Positions 49,940 through 59,509 of a stretch of DNA of 64,000 nucleotides are shown piece by piece. The DNA lies in the NCBI GenBank assembly GCA_018902385.1, contig JABSSW010000020.1, positions 666,982 through 730,981 of the forward strand, given 5' to 3'. Numbering within the stretch: position 1 is the first letter of the stretch; each line of letters begins with the position of its first letter. Under the pieces are notes generated by a model. It saw only the letters and a program-made list of their open reading frames with translations, was not told the origin of the DNA and ran no database searches. The DNA comes from Physcia stellaris. Its lineage: Eukaryota; Ascomycota; Lecanoromycetes; Caliciales; Physciaceae. The translations under genes were made by a program, and so were the position numbers.

Positions 49940-50416
49940 TGTCAAATCACAATTATTTTCATATATCATCATACGTTATTCATTACTGTGAGATTTCACT
50001 TTTGATACAAGTGATTAGTTTTACAGTTATGAACTCGGATTTCGCTTAAAGTTAGCGTACAAAAACACGAACGTCGCAAGTTCGAATTCTACACAACGCA
50101 TCGAAAAGTCAATTATTAGCATTCAAACAGAGTCGTACAACGAAACGATATCAATATTAGTCAAATGATTTGATTGACTAAACACGATTTCGTATCGAAT
50201 TTCGTTCGCACATAGCGACATAGTTCATACAAACGAGAAAGACTTATCATTAATATTTCGCTACAAGTACGTTTCATCACGCTATATTCGATACATTTTA
50301 ATTCATCGAAGTTTAATTAAGTTGAAAGAATGTGTCAAATCACAATTATTCTCATATATCATCATACGCTATTCATTACTGTGAGATCTCACTTTTGATC
50401 GATGATTAGTTTTACA
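49940..50416. mobile_element. TRIM-like miniature LTR element (477 bp)
   Basis: Direct terminal repeats of 86 and 84 bp (49940-50025 and 50333-50416) start TGTCAAATCAC and end TTTTACA, the TG...CA ends of LTRs. The flanking pentamer gaaaa occurs at 49935-49939 and 50417-50421, a perfect 5-bp target duplication. The 307-bp interior codes for nothing. A purine-rich stretch (gttgaaagaa) precedes the second repeat, as a polypurine tract would. A box-B-like gttcgaattc lies at 50080-50089. The repeats differ by three C/T changes, all where C precedes T, plus one short indel. It must have been mobilised by another element's enzymes. Confidence 0.8.
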
Positions 50417-50761
50417 GAAAACAAAACGAAATCAAAACGAAAAAGCAAACGAAAAAAACACAAAGCGAATTAGAAAATAAAAGAGAAAATTTCGAAAATT
50501 TTGACGATTTTGACGATTTCGAGCTTTGCGAAATCAATATCGCGATCATACATTGTTGCAAAAATTTCGAATTCGAACGAATTGATTTCTTTGTAATAAT
50601 TTCGATTTCATTGATCGAAAACGACAATGTATTTAACATGCGAATTGATTTGATGAATACATAATGAAATTTTGATGTGAAACGCATTCAAATGTGATTC
50701 TTTTTTCATTTTCTTGATATTCGAAAGTTTCGTTTCGTTTTTCGAAAATCCTAATCTCAGG
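50417..50761. other. AT-rich filler between TRIM and right inverted repeat
   Basis: It contains short (gattttgac)-like repeats near 50500-50520. No gene is supported. Confidence 0.5.
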
Positions 50762-50802
50762 AGGGGATTGCACGCAGTAGAAGGGGGTGTGCAAATAGCG
50801 GC
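50762..50802 (-). repeat. Right arm of 41-bp inverted repeat
   Basis: This is the unmutated-looking partner of 49500-49540, at the edge of the second GC island. A related but longer copy in the same orientation lies at 53986-54031. Confidence 0.8.
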
Positions 50803-50899
50803 TCCCTTACTTAAACCATTAAGAGTCTGGGACCAGTACACCATGCATTGTGACGTGACCACGGTACAACTCGACGACCGTCTCGATCGGCAAGCATTG

Positions 50900-50998
50900 T
50901 ATAGAAAAGGCGTTCAGCAAGGCATCTATTCCGAGCATGAGTCCATTCTATGTAGAAGGCGTCCGGCGTATATAGAAGGCGTCCAGCGTTGCATCTAC
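50900..50998. repeat. Imperfect ~30-bp repeat, three copies
   Basis: The motif tagaaggcgtccagcg(tt)gcatctat recurs at about 50900-50929, 50949-50968 (short) and 50969-50998. Confidence 0.6.
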
Positions 50999-51265
50999 GG
51001 TGTGCAGGACCCAGGTAAGCATATAAGACGACTACATTTAATCATGGTGATACCTTCCGCTATAGGGCAAATATTACAGACACGCCGCTTTTTACGAACA
51101 TGAACCTCAGGCCAGACCATCCCTAGTGTCCTTTCCCTGATTGTCCTTCACAGGCACCCAACCTATCGATCTCAGAGCCTGGGAAGCTCACATCCAGCCA
51201 CTCCCGCTGAGACTCGCTCATCGTCGTGCTATCCTCCCTCAGATCTCTCCGATCAGACCACTCGC

Positions 51266-52614
51266 CTAATTCAACGTGATGACGCCCCCACCAGGAGAAA
51301 GGGCTGTGCGGCTGTCCTCCACAGACGGCAATCTCCTCGCTCCAAGCGGTGGTCTGATTTTGGGATTATTTCCGCCCTTGCGATTCTCCAAAGCTACTAT
51401 AAAGGGCGCGGACTTCCCTTTCCTTGAGGAGAAGGCTGCGATCGGACCAACAGTAACGAGGCGGCTGAGAGGTGTCATACACGGAATGCAGGCGCAGACT
51501 AGACCTATGCAGCATTCGACTATTGTCCAGAGGAGAATCTCTGTGTTATGATCTGACGTTCGCAGTCAGTAAGTCTCAAGGTATACAAACGCTTGTCAGG
51601 TATCAGGTTCAGCTTACAGGTTGAATCTGACGAATTGTCGACGGCAAAAACATAGTAGATCTTGACAATGCTGGCACCGCACACACTGGTAAGATGTGCG
51701 TCAGCTTGTGAGCGAAGTTCCGTGAAGGTGCTTACTTACAAAGCACCAAGTGAGAATAAGAAGAACAGACCGAGCTTCCTGGACCGCGACATTTGGAGTG
51801 GCCAAAGGGCAATTCCCGGAAGAATTAATATCAAAAAGTCGGAAAGGGAGCTGAAGGTCTGTGGGGCGGCCTGATGGAAGACATGTGCCCTCGGTTGGCG
51901 GGTCAAGACCCACGAGCTTGTAAGTTCGGTCCCAAAAGAAGTATATTGGGTCGCATTGGTAAATGAAGACGATCAACGAGGGAATAAACCAGAGTACCAC
52001 GTACAATCCCACACACCACATTGCAATTCTTACTCGACGAACCATCGTCGCAAAAACTCTTCGATAAAACAGCAGGAGCGAGATTCGGATCAGAAAGAGG
52101 TCTGGGATCCATAGTATTGACATTGAGTAGCCCGTCTAGCGTTAGTGTCAAAATCGTACTTAGTGTATCAAAATCTTGCGCCCCCTTACCTTGAATACGT
52201 TCACGATATTTCGAGGTAGATCAGGATCGTTACGTTCCACTGCTAATACATGCTTTCCTAAACCGTAATGGACAGCTGGAGTGAGACGTGAGCTAGTCTT
52301 CACCGCAGAGATAGTCTTCAGTCCACCTACATGCAATCAGATCGCCACAAAGAGCGAGGGCAATGATCTGCCAGATCATTATCAGGATGAGAAGGAGAAA
52401 TACAGCCAGTACTATAGGTGCGTACTAAAGCAGCGAAGATACAGTAGTCGTCTGCAGTGAAGGACGCTTTGACGATGCGTTGGGCTATTAGTCGGAGCGC
52501 AACAGCAACAGAGCTGACAACTATCAGCACGATGGTGGCAGCAACGGTTTGCGGTCCCTTGTCCTCATCAATATGAGCAAGCTGGTATTCATAGGCAGGC
52601 GTCTGATTGTTCAT
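51266..52614 (-). pseudogene. Fungal rhodopsin-fold (SAT4/PTH11-like) integral membrane protein, probably broken
   Basis: The gene order on the minus strand matches the Fung_rhodopsin family of seven-helix fungal membrane proteins. The start is ATG at 52614 (MNNQTPAYEYQ). Next come a first helix (VAATIVLIVVSSVAVALRL) with FTADDYCIF, then VHYGLGKHVLAVERNDPDLP, SILWIPDLFLIRISLLLFYR, YQCDPIYFFWDRTY and GTCLPS, then SLSDFLILILPGIALWPLQM, SRSRKLGLFFLFSLGAL, ASIVKIYYVFAVDNSSDST and VECCIGLVCACIPCMTPLS. Two joins fail. After DDYCIFAAL the next helix (VLAVFLLLILMIW) continues only if 13 bases are skipped. Between CLPS and the SLSDFL segment the frame changes without a splice site. Other introns have good gtaagt-type donors. 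It sits in a small GC island inside transposon DNA. Confidence 0.65.
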
Positions 52615-53985
52615 TGTGAAGGCCAAACGTTGGTGGCTACGGGCTAGGAACTCTAAGATACGTTGAGAGGGTAGTCATTAATCTTATATTGGCTAAGACG
52701 GCTGTCGTTGAAACAGTTTTGGTATTATGCTTCTTGGTTGTGCCTGACGCTCTGCTGGTCTTGTGTCTTGCATGAGGCTGATTGAGCAACCGGTTGTCGG
52801 ACTGTTCCGCAAGGCACTGCAGCAAATCCCCTCTATCTGTGGAGATATCCCGGAAGGCAGGGTCGATCATCGATTGATTACTGGCTCGTGGCATGGTGGA
52901 AGTGGACATACTGCACTGCTCCAACTCATCACACCCGAGATTCAGTTGTGCAAGCCGCCTAATGTGGGGAGAACTTTCCTCACCACGATTGTTTATGCTT
53001 GATATCGTAGCTTCTCGACTCAGCCTAAAATTCCGAAGCTGGCACGTCCGAGCGGGTTTACACAGAATCAACCACAGATTTCAGCGATTATCATCATGCA
53101 AGATTCGAGCCAGAATGTTACACTCTGATGCCAAGGACTCGCCCTGCTATGGCGATTCTCGCATCAATGCCAAGAATCCAGTCGGCTTCTATAGAAGATC
53201 AGGAGGTGTTTTCATGTCTGTGTTGTGTGACCCGGGGCAGAGGGCAAAACAAGCAACGGATCAGCAGAGGCAGATCAATGTCTCCTTTTGGAGACATCAA
53301 TTGTGCGTCGAGCCTAGGGAAGAGATGTGACTTGTAAGTCGTGGGACGTTGCCAAGACGGATTGGGGTGAATCGGATTGTTCCATATGCTCAGTCTAGCC
53401 GCGCGAATCATACGTGATCGCGATCCATCCTGAACAAGGCAAACAAGGCGTCCAATGCACGAGGAATATGCCTACATAGTAACGCAACTGCTCACTCTGG
53501 ACCCTGCTACTGACGTGGAGAATGCATTCCATCGGAATTGGGGCTTATGCAGCATGCGCTGTCGCTCTTCTTCCCGTTTCGGCATATCCAATGCACGTAT
53601 GTTGACGTACTCGTGGTCAGCAACGTCTGCACGGGTGCCGCAGGTTCACTGCATATGTTTCGTAAGCCATGGTCAGCGCTGAAGGCTATTGCCGGGCCAA
53701 GTGAAAGCGCTTCGGGTGATCCACAACCAGGCAGCCTTTCGAAACTTCCATCTCACATCTACGGATACCACTGACCAGAATGTCGGAACCTCTGCGCTAT
53801 TACGACAACGTCCGTGGATGGTCGTCTCAGTTTCGTGTGCTCGCATGTCGCACACTGATTCGATTGCCTCCATCAATGCCTTTCCGTCATTATCAATGGT
53901 CCAAGAAGATCATACACAGTACTCGTCGCCCATGATCCCGGCTTACGAATGCTGCGTGGACGGTGTGCTGATCATGTAGGGTGGT
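52615..53985. other. GC-balanced DNA with uncertain coding content
   Basis: A 144-codon minus-strand frame (52637-53071) and several plus-strand frames of 75-145 codons overlap. I recognise no domain in any of them. They may be decayed genes. Confidence 0.4.
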
Positions 53986-54031
53986 GGATTGCAGCCCGCG
54001 TCCGCACTAGGTATTGCTGTGTGCAAATATC
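53986..54031 (-). repeat. Diverged copy of the inverted-repeat arm
   Basis: Its reverse complement shares ATTTGCACAC, then TGCG and TGCAATCC, with the 50762-50802 arm, but has about 10 extra bases inside. It marks the point where GC-balanced DNA ends. Confidence 0.45.
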
Positions 54032-54419
54032 TTTAGAATTCTTGACGTCAAAATGTGAAAATTCCATATCTCGTTTCATCAATTTCTACAATACAAAGTG
54101 TAATAATGTAGAATTTACAATATATATTGTTTCAATATGTTGTTACATATATCAATTTTCAAATCATTGTTAAATTTTGTTTTGATACAATTGTGATTGT
54201 TCTGATATTGAACATTTGAAATTCAAAATATCAAGCTTTGAGTTAAAAAGAAAATCACTATTCGAAAAATACATTTTACTATTTGAAAAATAAAATTAAA
54301 ATTATCGAATTTCGAATTTGCAACGTCGAAAAACAACGCGATTTTTTTCAATCAACATCATTTTTCATGTTTTGCAATTAAATCATTATATTTTCATCAA
54401 ATCATTGCGCAAATCGAAA
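54032..54419. other. AT-rich DNA at the island edge; no gene
   Basis: It could hold the terminal repeat of the following transposase element, but no matching end was found. Confidence 0.4.
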
Positions 54420-55770
54420 TGAAACACGATAATAATCAACATGATATGTTTGACGATTTTTTTATTTTTGAAAAATTCGAAAACATTGACGAATTCATGC
54501 AATTTTTTTCGTTGAAAAATGAATATGACAACAATGAAAATTTTTTCGAAAATTTCAACGTTTTTATCAAACGTCAAAAATATGCTGTCAATATTACAAA
54601 AACAAAAAAAAACAAAACAAAATTAAAAAACAAAATATACATAAATTGTACGCGAAAAAAAAAATTTGCGAACACGAATATTGACAAACGCAATGTCGTT
54701 TTCAAACGCATTGATTGTTTTTTCAAAATCGTTGATATATTCAACGAAATCGATAAATAAATATTGAAAAAAATTGTTGATTCGAATCACATTCACGAAA
54801 ACGACGACGAAAATTTTCACGCAAAAATACGTCGTTATTTCATGAATTTTGTTGTACGTGCAAATATTAAACAACAACATTTCGACGACGCAATTTCGAA
54901 ACAAATATTTTTTTTCATTCGAAACAAATACGATGAAAAAAATTTCAATAATTCGATTATTGATTCGAAAAATGTATACAACGTTTTGAATCGAATTCGT
55001 GAAAAAAAATTAAAAAATATAACAAAAATTCAAATATTGAACGTAACGTTTCATGCAAATCAAATTCAATGATTCGTACGAATTAACAAAAATTTCGTCA
55101 TTGACGAAATGCAACATTTTTTTTGAATTAACAAAATATCGATGAAAATGTTTCGAATCAATGACGAAATTTTGTTGTTAAATTGTACATACAAAATCAA
55201 TCGTTACAAAATGTCGTTGTGTGTTTTGAAAAAAATAATTTGTTTGAACATTTTTTTTTATTCAAACATGTGTTTGATAAAAAAAAAAAATTGAAAAATT
55301 ATCAATGATTTATCAAAACGATTAAAAAATTTTACAAACATTTCGACATTTTTTTTTTGATATATGATTTTCAAACGATGAATCGAATATTTTTTTAACA
55401 ATCAAAATCGAAATATCGTTGAATGCGATACACATTTTATGCGTTTGACATATGAACAACAACGTATTTAACAATTGCAAAAAACATTTCGTTATCGTCG
55501 AAAAATGAATAATTTTTTATGATAAAAAAAAATATCAAAAAAAATTGACACAAAATTTTTGATACGTGTAAAACATTCAGAATTCAGATCAACAAAACAT
55601 TGCGAATCGAATTTCGATAAAATTATATCAAACAATTCGATCATCGAAATTCGATAAATTATGAAAACGATCAATTTGATCACGTCAACATCAAATTTTC
55701 GATTGAATTCAACAAATTTATATTTTCGAATAAATTTCGAAATGTGTGTACGATTGAGCAAATTGACTGA
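54420..55770 (+). pseudogene. MULE (Mutator-like) DNA transposase relic
   Basis: Plus-strand frames 54420-54760 and 54764-55072, then broken frames, follow the layout of fungal MULE proteins. First is a FAR1-like DNA-binding start (YAVNITKTKKNKTKLKNKIY, then a Cys/Lys-rich stretch and NEIDK), next VDSNHIHENDDENFHA, resembling the HNH-like end of that domain. A helical linker (NVLNRIREKKLKN) leads to the catalytic-core entry LLLNCTYKINRYKM at about 55175. There the expected first catalytic Asp (LLxDCTYKTN) is Asn (aat at 55181-55183). Further on, stops and shifts prevail. No terminal inverted repeats were found. Identification is from remembered family patterns. Confidence 0.6.
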
Positions 55771-55924
55771 CTATATAAACAAAAATCTGTAAAATAGTTA
55801 ATTTTGCAATTATTAGTTTAATCATACAATCGTTTTTGTTATACATTTCTGATGTCACATTTTTTGAATTTTATATTTTAATAATTATCATAATTCATAG
55901 ATTAACATCATTCGTGTATACAAC

Positions 55925-56833
55925 ATGTCTACATTTTTCAACAGTATAAATATTTTTACGAATTTTGAAAATGAATTCATTTTGAATTCATCAAAATTCG
56001 ATGTTATCATGAAAAAATATCGAACATATATTCAACAACAACATGTTCGAATGAAAGCATTACAACGTGCATTTGTATTTTCGATCGTTCAGATTTTTGT
56101 TTTTAAAAAAAAATCGTTTTACATTAAAATAATGAAAAACAAATCAAAACTATTTGTTGAAAATAATTATAAAAAATGAATTCAATACGTTTGAAAAATG
56201 AAAAATCAATTCGACATGAATCAAGTGAACGATTACGTCAAAAATCTTGACAAAATTAAGTTTTTTTTTGTTGTAATTTTTTTAAAAAGAAAATTTATCG
56301 CACAATTATTTTGAAACGTCAAAGTCAAAAACAATTCGAAAATCAATTACATTTGAAAGAAATATGTCGATTTTCTTAAAAAAAATACTAAAAAAGTTTT
56401 CACTAAAAAAAAAAATAATTTCGAAAAATATAAAAATTATAAACAACAAACAAATCAGACAATAAAAAATTACGATGCACATCGCATCGTTTTGTTTTCG
56501 AATTTACATGAATTTATGAAATTTTCATCAACAATAAAGTTGCAAAATTTCGTATTGAATTTAATTCAAAATAATCAAAATTCTTAAATCGAACAAGAAA
56601 TTGAAAACGACAAAAAAATAATTTTGAAACGTTTCAAACAACGAGAAAACTTTCAACGCAAAAAGCAACGCAATGTCAATCAAAATAAATTTGATAACGA
56701 TTTTAACAAACGCAAAAAAAATGAGAATAATTTCGATGAAAACGAAAACAACAATCGTCAATTTAATAGAAATCGACGAAAAAATCGAAAAAACGATAAA
56801 AAATTCAAATTCGATAATTTTAATCGTGAATCA
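55925..56833 (+). pseudogene. Lys/Asn/Arg-rich transposon ORF remnant
   Basis: Frames at 55925-56179 and 56624-56833 are strongly charged (KQRENFQRKKQRN, NNNRQFNRNRRKNRKND) and look like the C-terminal part of a gag-like or transposase tail. The second is cut at 56834, where an LTR begins. It may be the end of the MULE protein or another element. Confidence 0.35.
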
Positions 56834-57050
56834 TGTGACGAGCGTACATCGAATTCAACATTTGACAGAATTAACATCGAACTAACATCGTTATTTTATC
56901 ACATCGAATGTTAAAGTCGAAATTCGACTTGACGCATTCAAGAAATCAAATCTTTTACATATGTCTTTGCAGATTTCATGTATTTGCTTTTCACTTCGAT
57001 ATTTTCGTGTAATTATGTAATAATACTATATCTTTGCATAGCATCTCACA
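56834..57050 (+). repeat. 5' LTR of gypsy element C
   Basis: It begins TGTGACGAGCG and ends GCATCTCA (TG...CA). It aligns, in the opposite orientation, to the LTRs at 1924-2183 and 8221-8480, including the block acatatgtc...tttcatgtatttg and cgatattttcgtgtaattatg. The interior then starts cattatatcgaaatcattt as in element B. The 5 bases before it are aatca; the partner target site lies beyond the window. Confidence 0.75.
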
Positions 57051-57915
57051 TTATATCGAAATCATTTCTTCTTCATGCTCGTTCATGATACGCGAGCATT
57101 CAAATAAACAAAACTTTTTACAGTTAAATTCAGTGAACGAATAAAAACATAATAGATTCAATTTGATTTTGATCATTCAACGAAAGCAACGAAACATAAT
57201 AGACTCGTTGTGAATTGAAAGAAACGAAACATAATAAATTCGTTTGTTTTGTTTTAAAGAACGTTCAGAACAGACGAATTCACGCGATAGTTTCGATTCA
57301 CAATACAACAAACTTTTTCTTTTTTATCATTTTTGACGAAGCATTCGTGCTTGAAAATCAGAAAATCATTGAATCAGAAAAAACATCAACAAACAAACAT
57401 TTTTATTCAACATTCATTTGCTTCATCATAAGCAAACATTTAAAAATTTCACTCAACATCACATCGAATTTGTCACTTTAAATGAAATTCAATCATCAAG
57501 ATTTACTTAAATCATTGTTTTGCTCATTTTTTTTTTTTTTTTTCAACAATTATTCGATTTTCGTTCACAATTATGATTTTTTCAAATTTTCTTTTCGAAA
57601 TCAATCTGAAAAGTCGATTATTGCTTAGCGAAATCACACAATTGAACGTGTATGTTTTTGATCGAATAATCACAAATTTCGAAGCAACATATCATCGACA
57701 TTTTTTTTGTTTTAAATTTTAGTCAAAATGACGATGAATTTGATGAAAATAAATCGTTCAAAATCGTTAATTCGATAAACATTTTTTCGAAACAACAATT
57801 TCAATCAATGATCGTCAGTCATCTCGACGAGTTTTGAATTATTTTCGAAATTTTTCGACGAGATCGAGATCGAAAAATGATCGTCATTCGAGTTTGAAAT
57901 TTTCAAATAAAAAAC

Positions 57916-58929
57916 ATGAAAATCAAAATTTCGAATCATAATAAAAAAAAATATGAAATCAACGAGATTTTGCGTATCGTCAAAGTCGAAATCTTTGCTG
58001 TTCAAATTCAATGTAATGAATTTTTCAAAATTCAGCGAATTCGTGAAAATAAAAATAAACAACGAAAAAAAATTGTTAAATTATCAAAATCTGAAAAATT
58101 TTTTAATTTCGAAAAAAAATTTCGTTTTGAATTTAAGAAACGCTCGTTCAAACAATCTGATTTTTTTGTTGAAAAATTTCGTTCTGATTTTAAAACACGC
58201 TCGTTTCGACATTTTGATTTTTTTACTTTTTTTGAACATAAGAATTTCAATACATTCGAATACATTCGTTACGATATTTGAAAAAATAAATGCATTGATA
58301 AATTGAAAATTAATTTCGACTGATACGTCAATAAATTCAAAAAAATTTTTTGCAATTATTGATTGAACAAAAAAATTTGCGAAACATATCGATATTCGAC
58401 ACGAAATTAAACGCAATTTTTTCGAATCAATTGATAAAATCTTCAAGTTTTTGAACGACATTTATATCGATGTTGATCATTTTCGAAACGTTCGTCGTCA
58501 ATACGATAATTTAAAAATGAAATTCATTGAATTTTTCAACGAATTTTATTTCGAATTTCTTCTTTTAATCAATCAATTGCTCAAAAAAATGAGACGAACA
58601 AAATTCACGATTTCGAAAAAAAAATCACAACAAAACTTCAACATGTCGACGTTGTCTTGAACGATTATGAAATTTTTGACGATTATTTTCGCAAATTTCA
58701 AATCATGAATAACAAACATCGTCGCATCAAAAACAACGATGTTAAAATTAACATTTTTTTCATTAAAAACAAATCATCGATCAATCAATTAAATTTTCGA
58801 ACTCGTCGTAATGAACAATACATAAAAAATTTGAAAACTAAATATACGACTTTTTTAAAAAAAAAAACGTATAAAATTGTCATTGTTCGTTTTAATTTGT
58901 CTAAATTGAAAAAAATGTCGAAAATGTGA
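57916..58929 (+). pseudogene. Gag of element C
   Basis: The frame at 58451-58660 carries the capsid-like segment RRQYDNLKMKFIEFFNEFYF followed by EFLLLINQL. The next frame (58657-58929) has LNDYEIFDDYFRKFQIMNNKHRR. Both resemble gypsy gag (retrotrans_gag type) proteins. Proline and serine positions expected in gag read Phe, consistent with C-to-T change at CC and CT. Frames upstream (57916-58281) are Lys/Phe-rich and uncertain. Confidence 0.55.
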
Positions 58930-59509
58930 TGAAAAAAATCATTGATAAAAAAAATGCATTTTTGACAAATCATTTGATAATTGAATCGACAATTTGATTA
59001 AACAAAAAATGTTTAATTTGCAAATCATTTTTTTGATCAACGATAATTTTTCAAACATCGACGACGATAATATAAATTTCGATGTTTCAATCACATTCGA
59101 CGTTGAATCGAAAAATTAACAATTTTTTTCGAAAACGCGAAAAAATTATCAGAATTTGTTCACGAAATTTTAGCATAACATCTTTAACGAATTTCATTGT
59201 AAATTTTTAATTAAAAAATAAATCTGTTTTCGAACGATAAAAAAATCATAATTCATAATTTAATTGATATCGATGTTTTTGAATACGTTTTCATTAATGA
59301 AGAAATTGCGCAAAAAATATGTCATAAATTAAAATTAATTTCAATTTTTTGTCGCGATTCAAAAGAGTTTTTAATTTCGAAAAAACGAAAATCAAATTTA
59401 TTATTCATCAGATATTGTTCAAAATGACGATACAAAATCATTCAGAATTTTTCGTCTCATTGTTTATCATCAGAATAAAACAACATTCGCTGATTTTAAA
59501 AAATCTTGA

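Larger units (their letters stand above)
49500..50802. mobile_element. 1.3-kb AT-rich block bounded by inverted repeats
   Basis: Inverted arms at both ends suggest a DNA transposon or MITE-like element whose interior has decayed. No transposase is visible and no target duplication could be found. The TRIM at 49940-50416 lies inside it. Confidence 0.5.

Noticed and set aside
50026-50100. Functional tRNA gene after the first TRIM repeat
   Set aside because: A T-loop-like gttcgaattc is present, but acceptor and anticodon stems do not pair. At most a mutated tRNA-derived segment.
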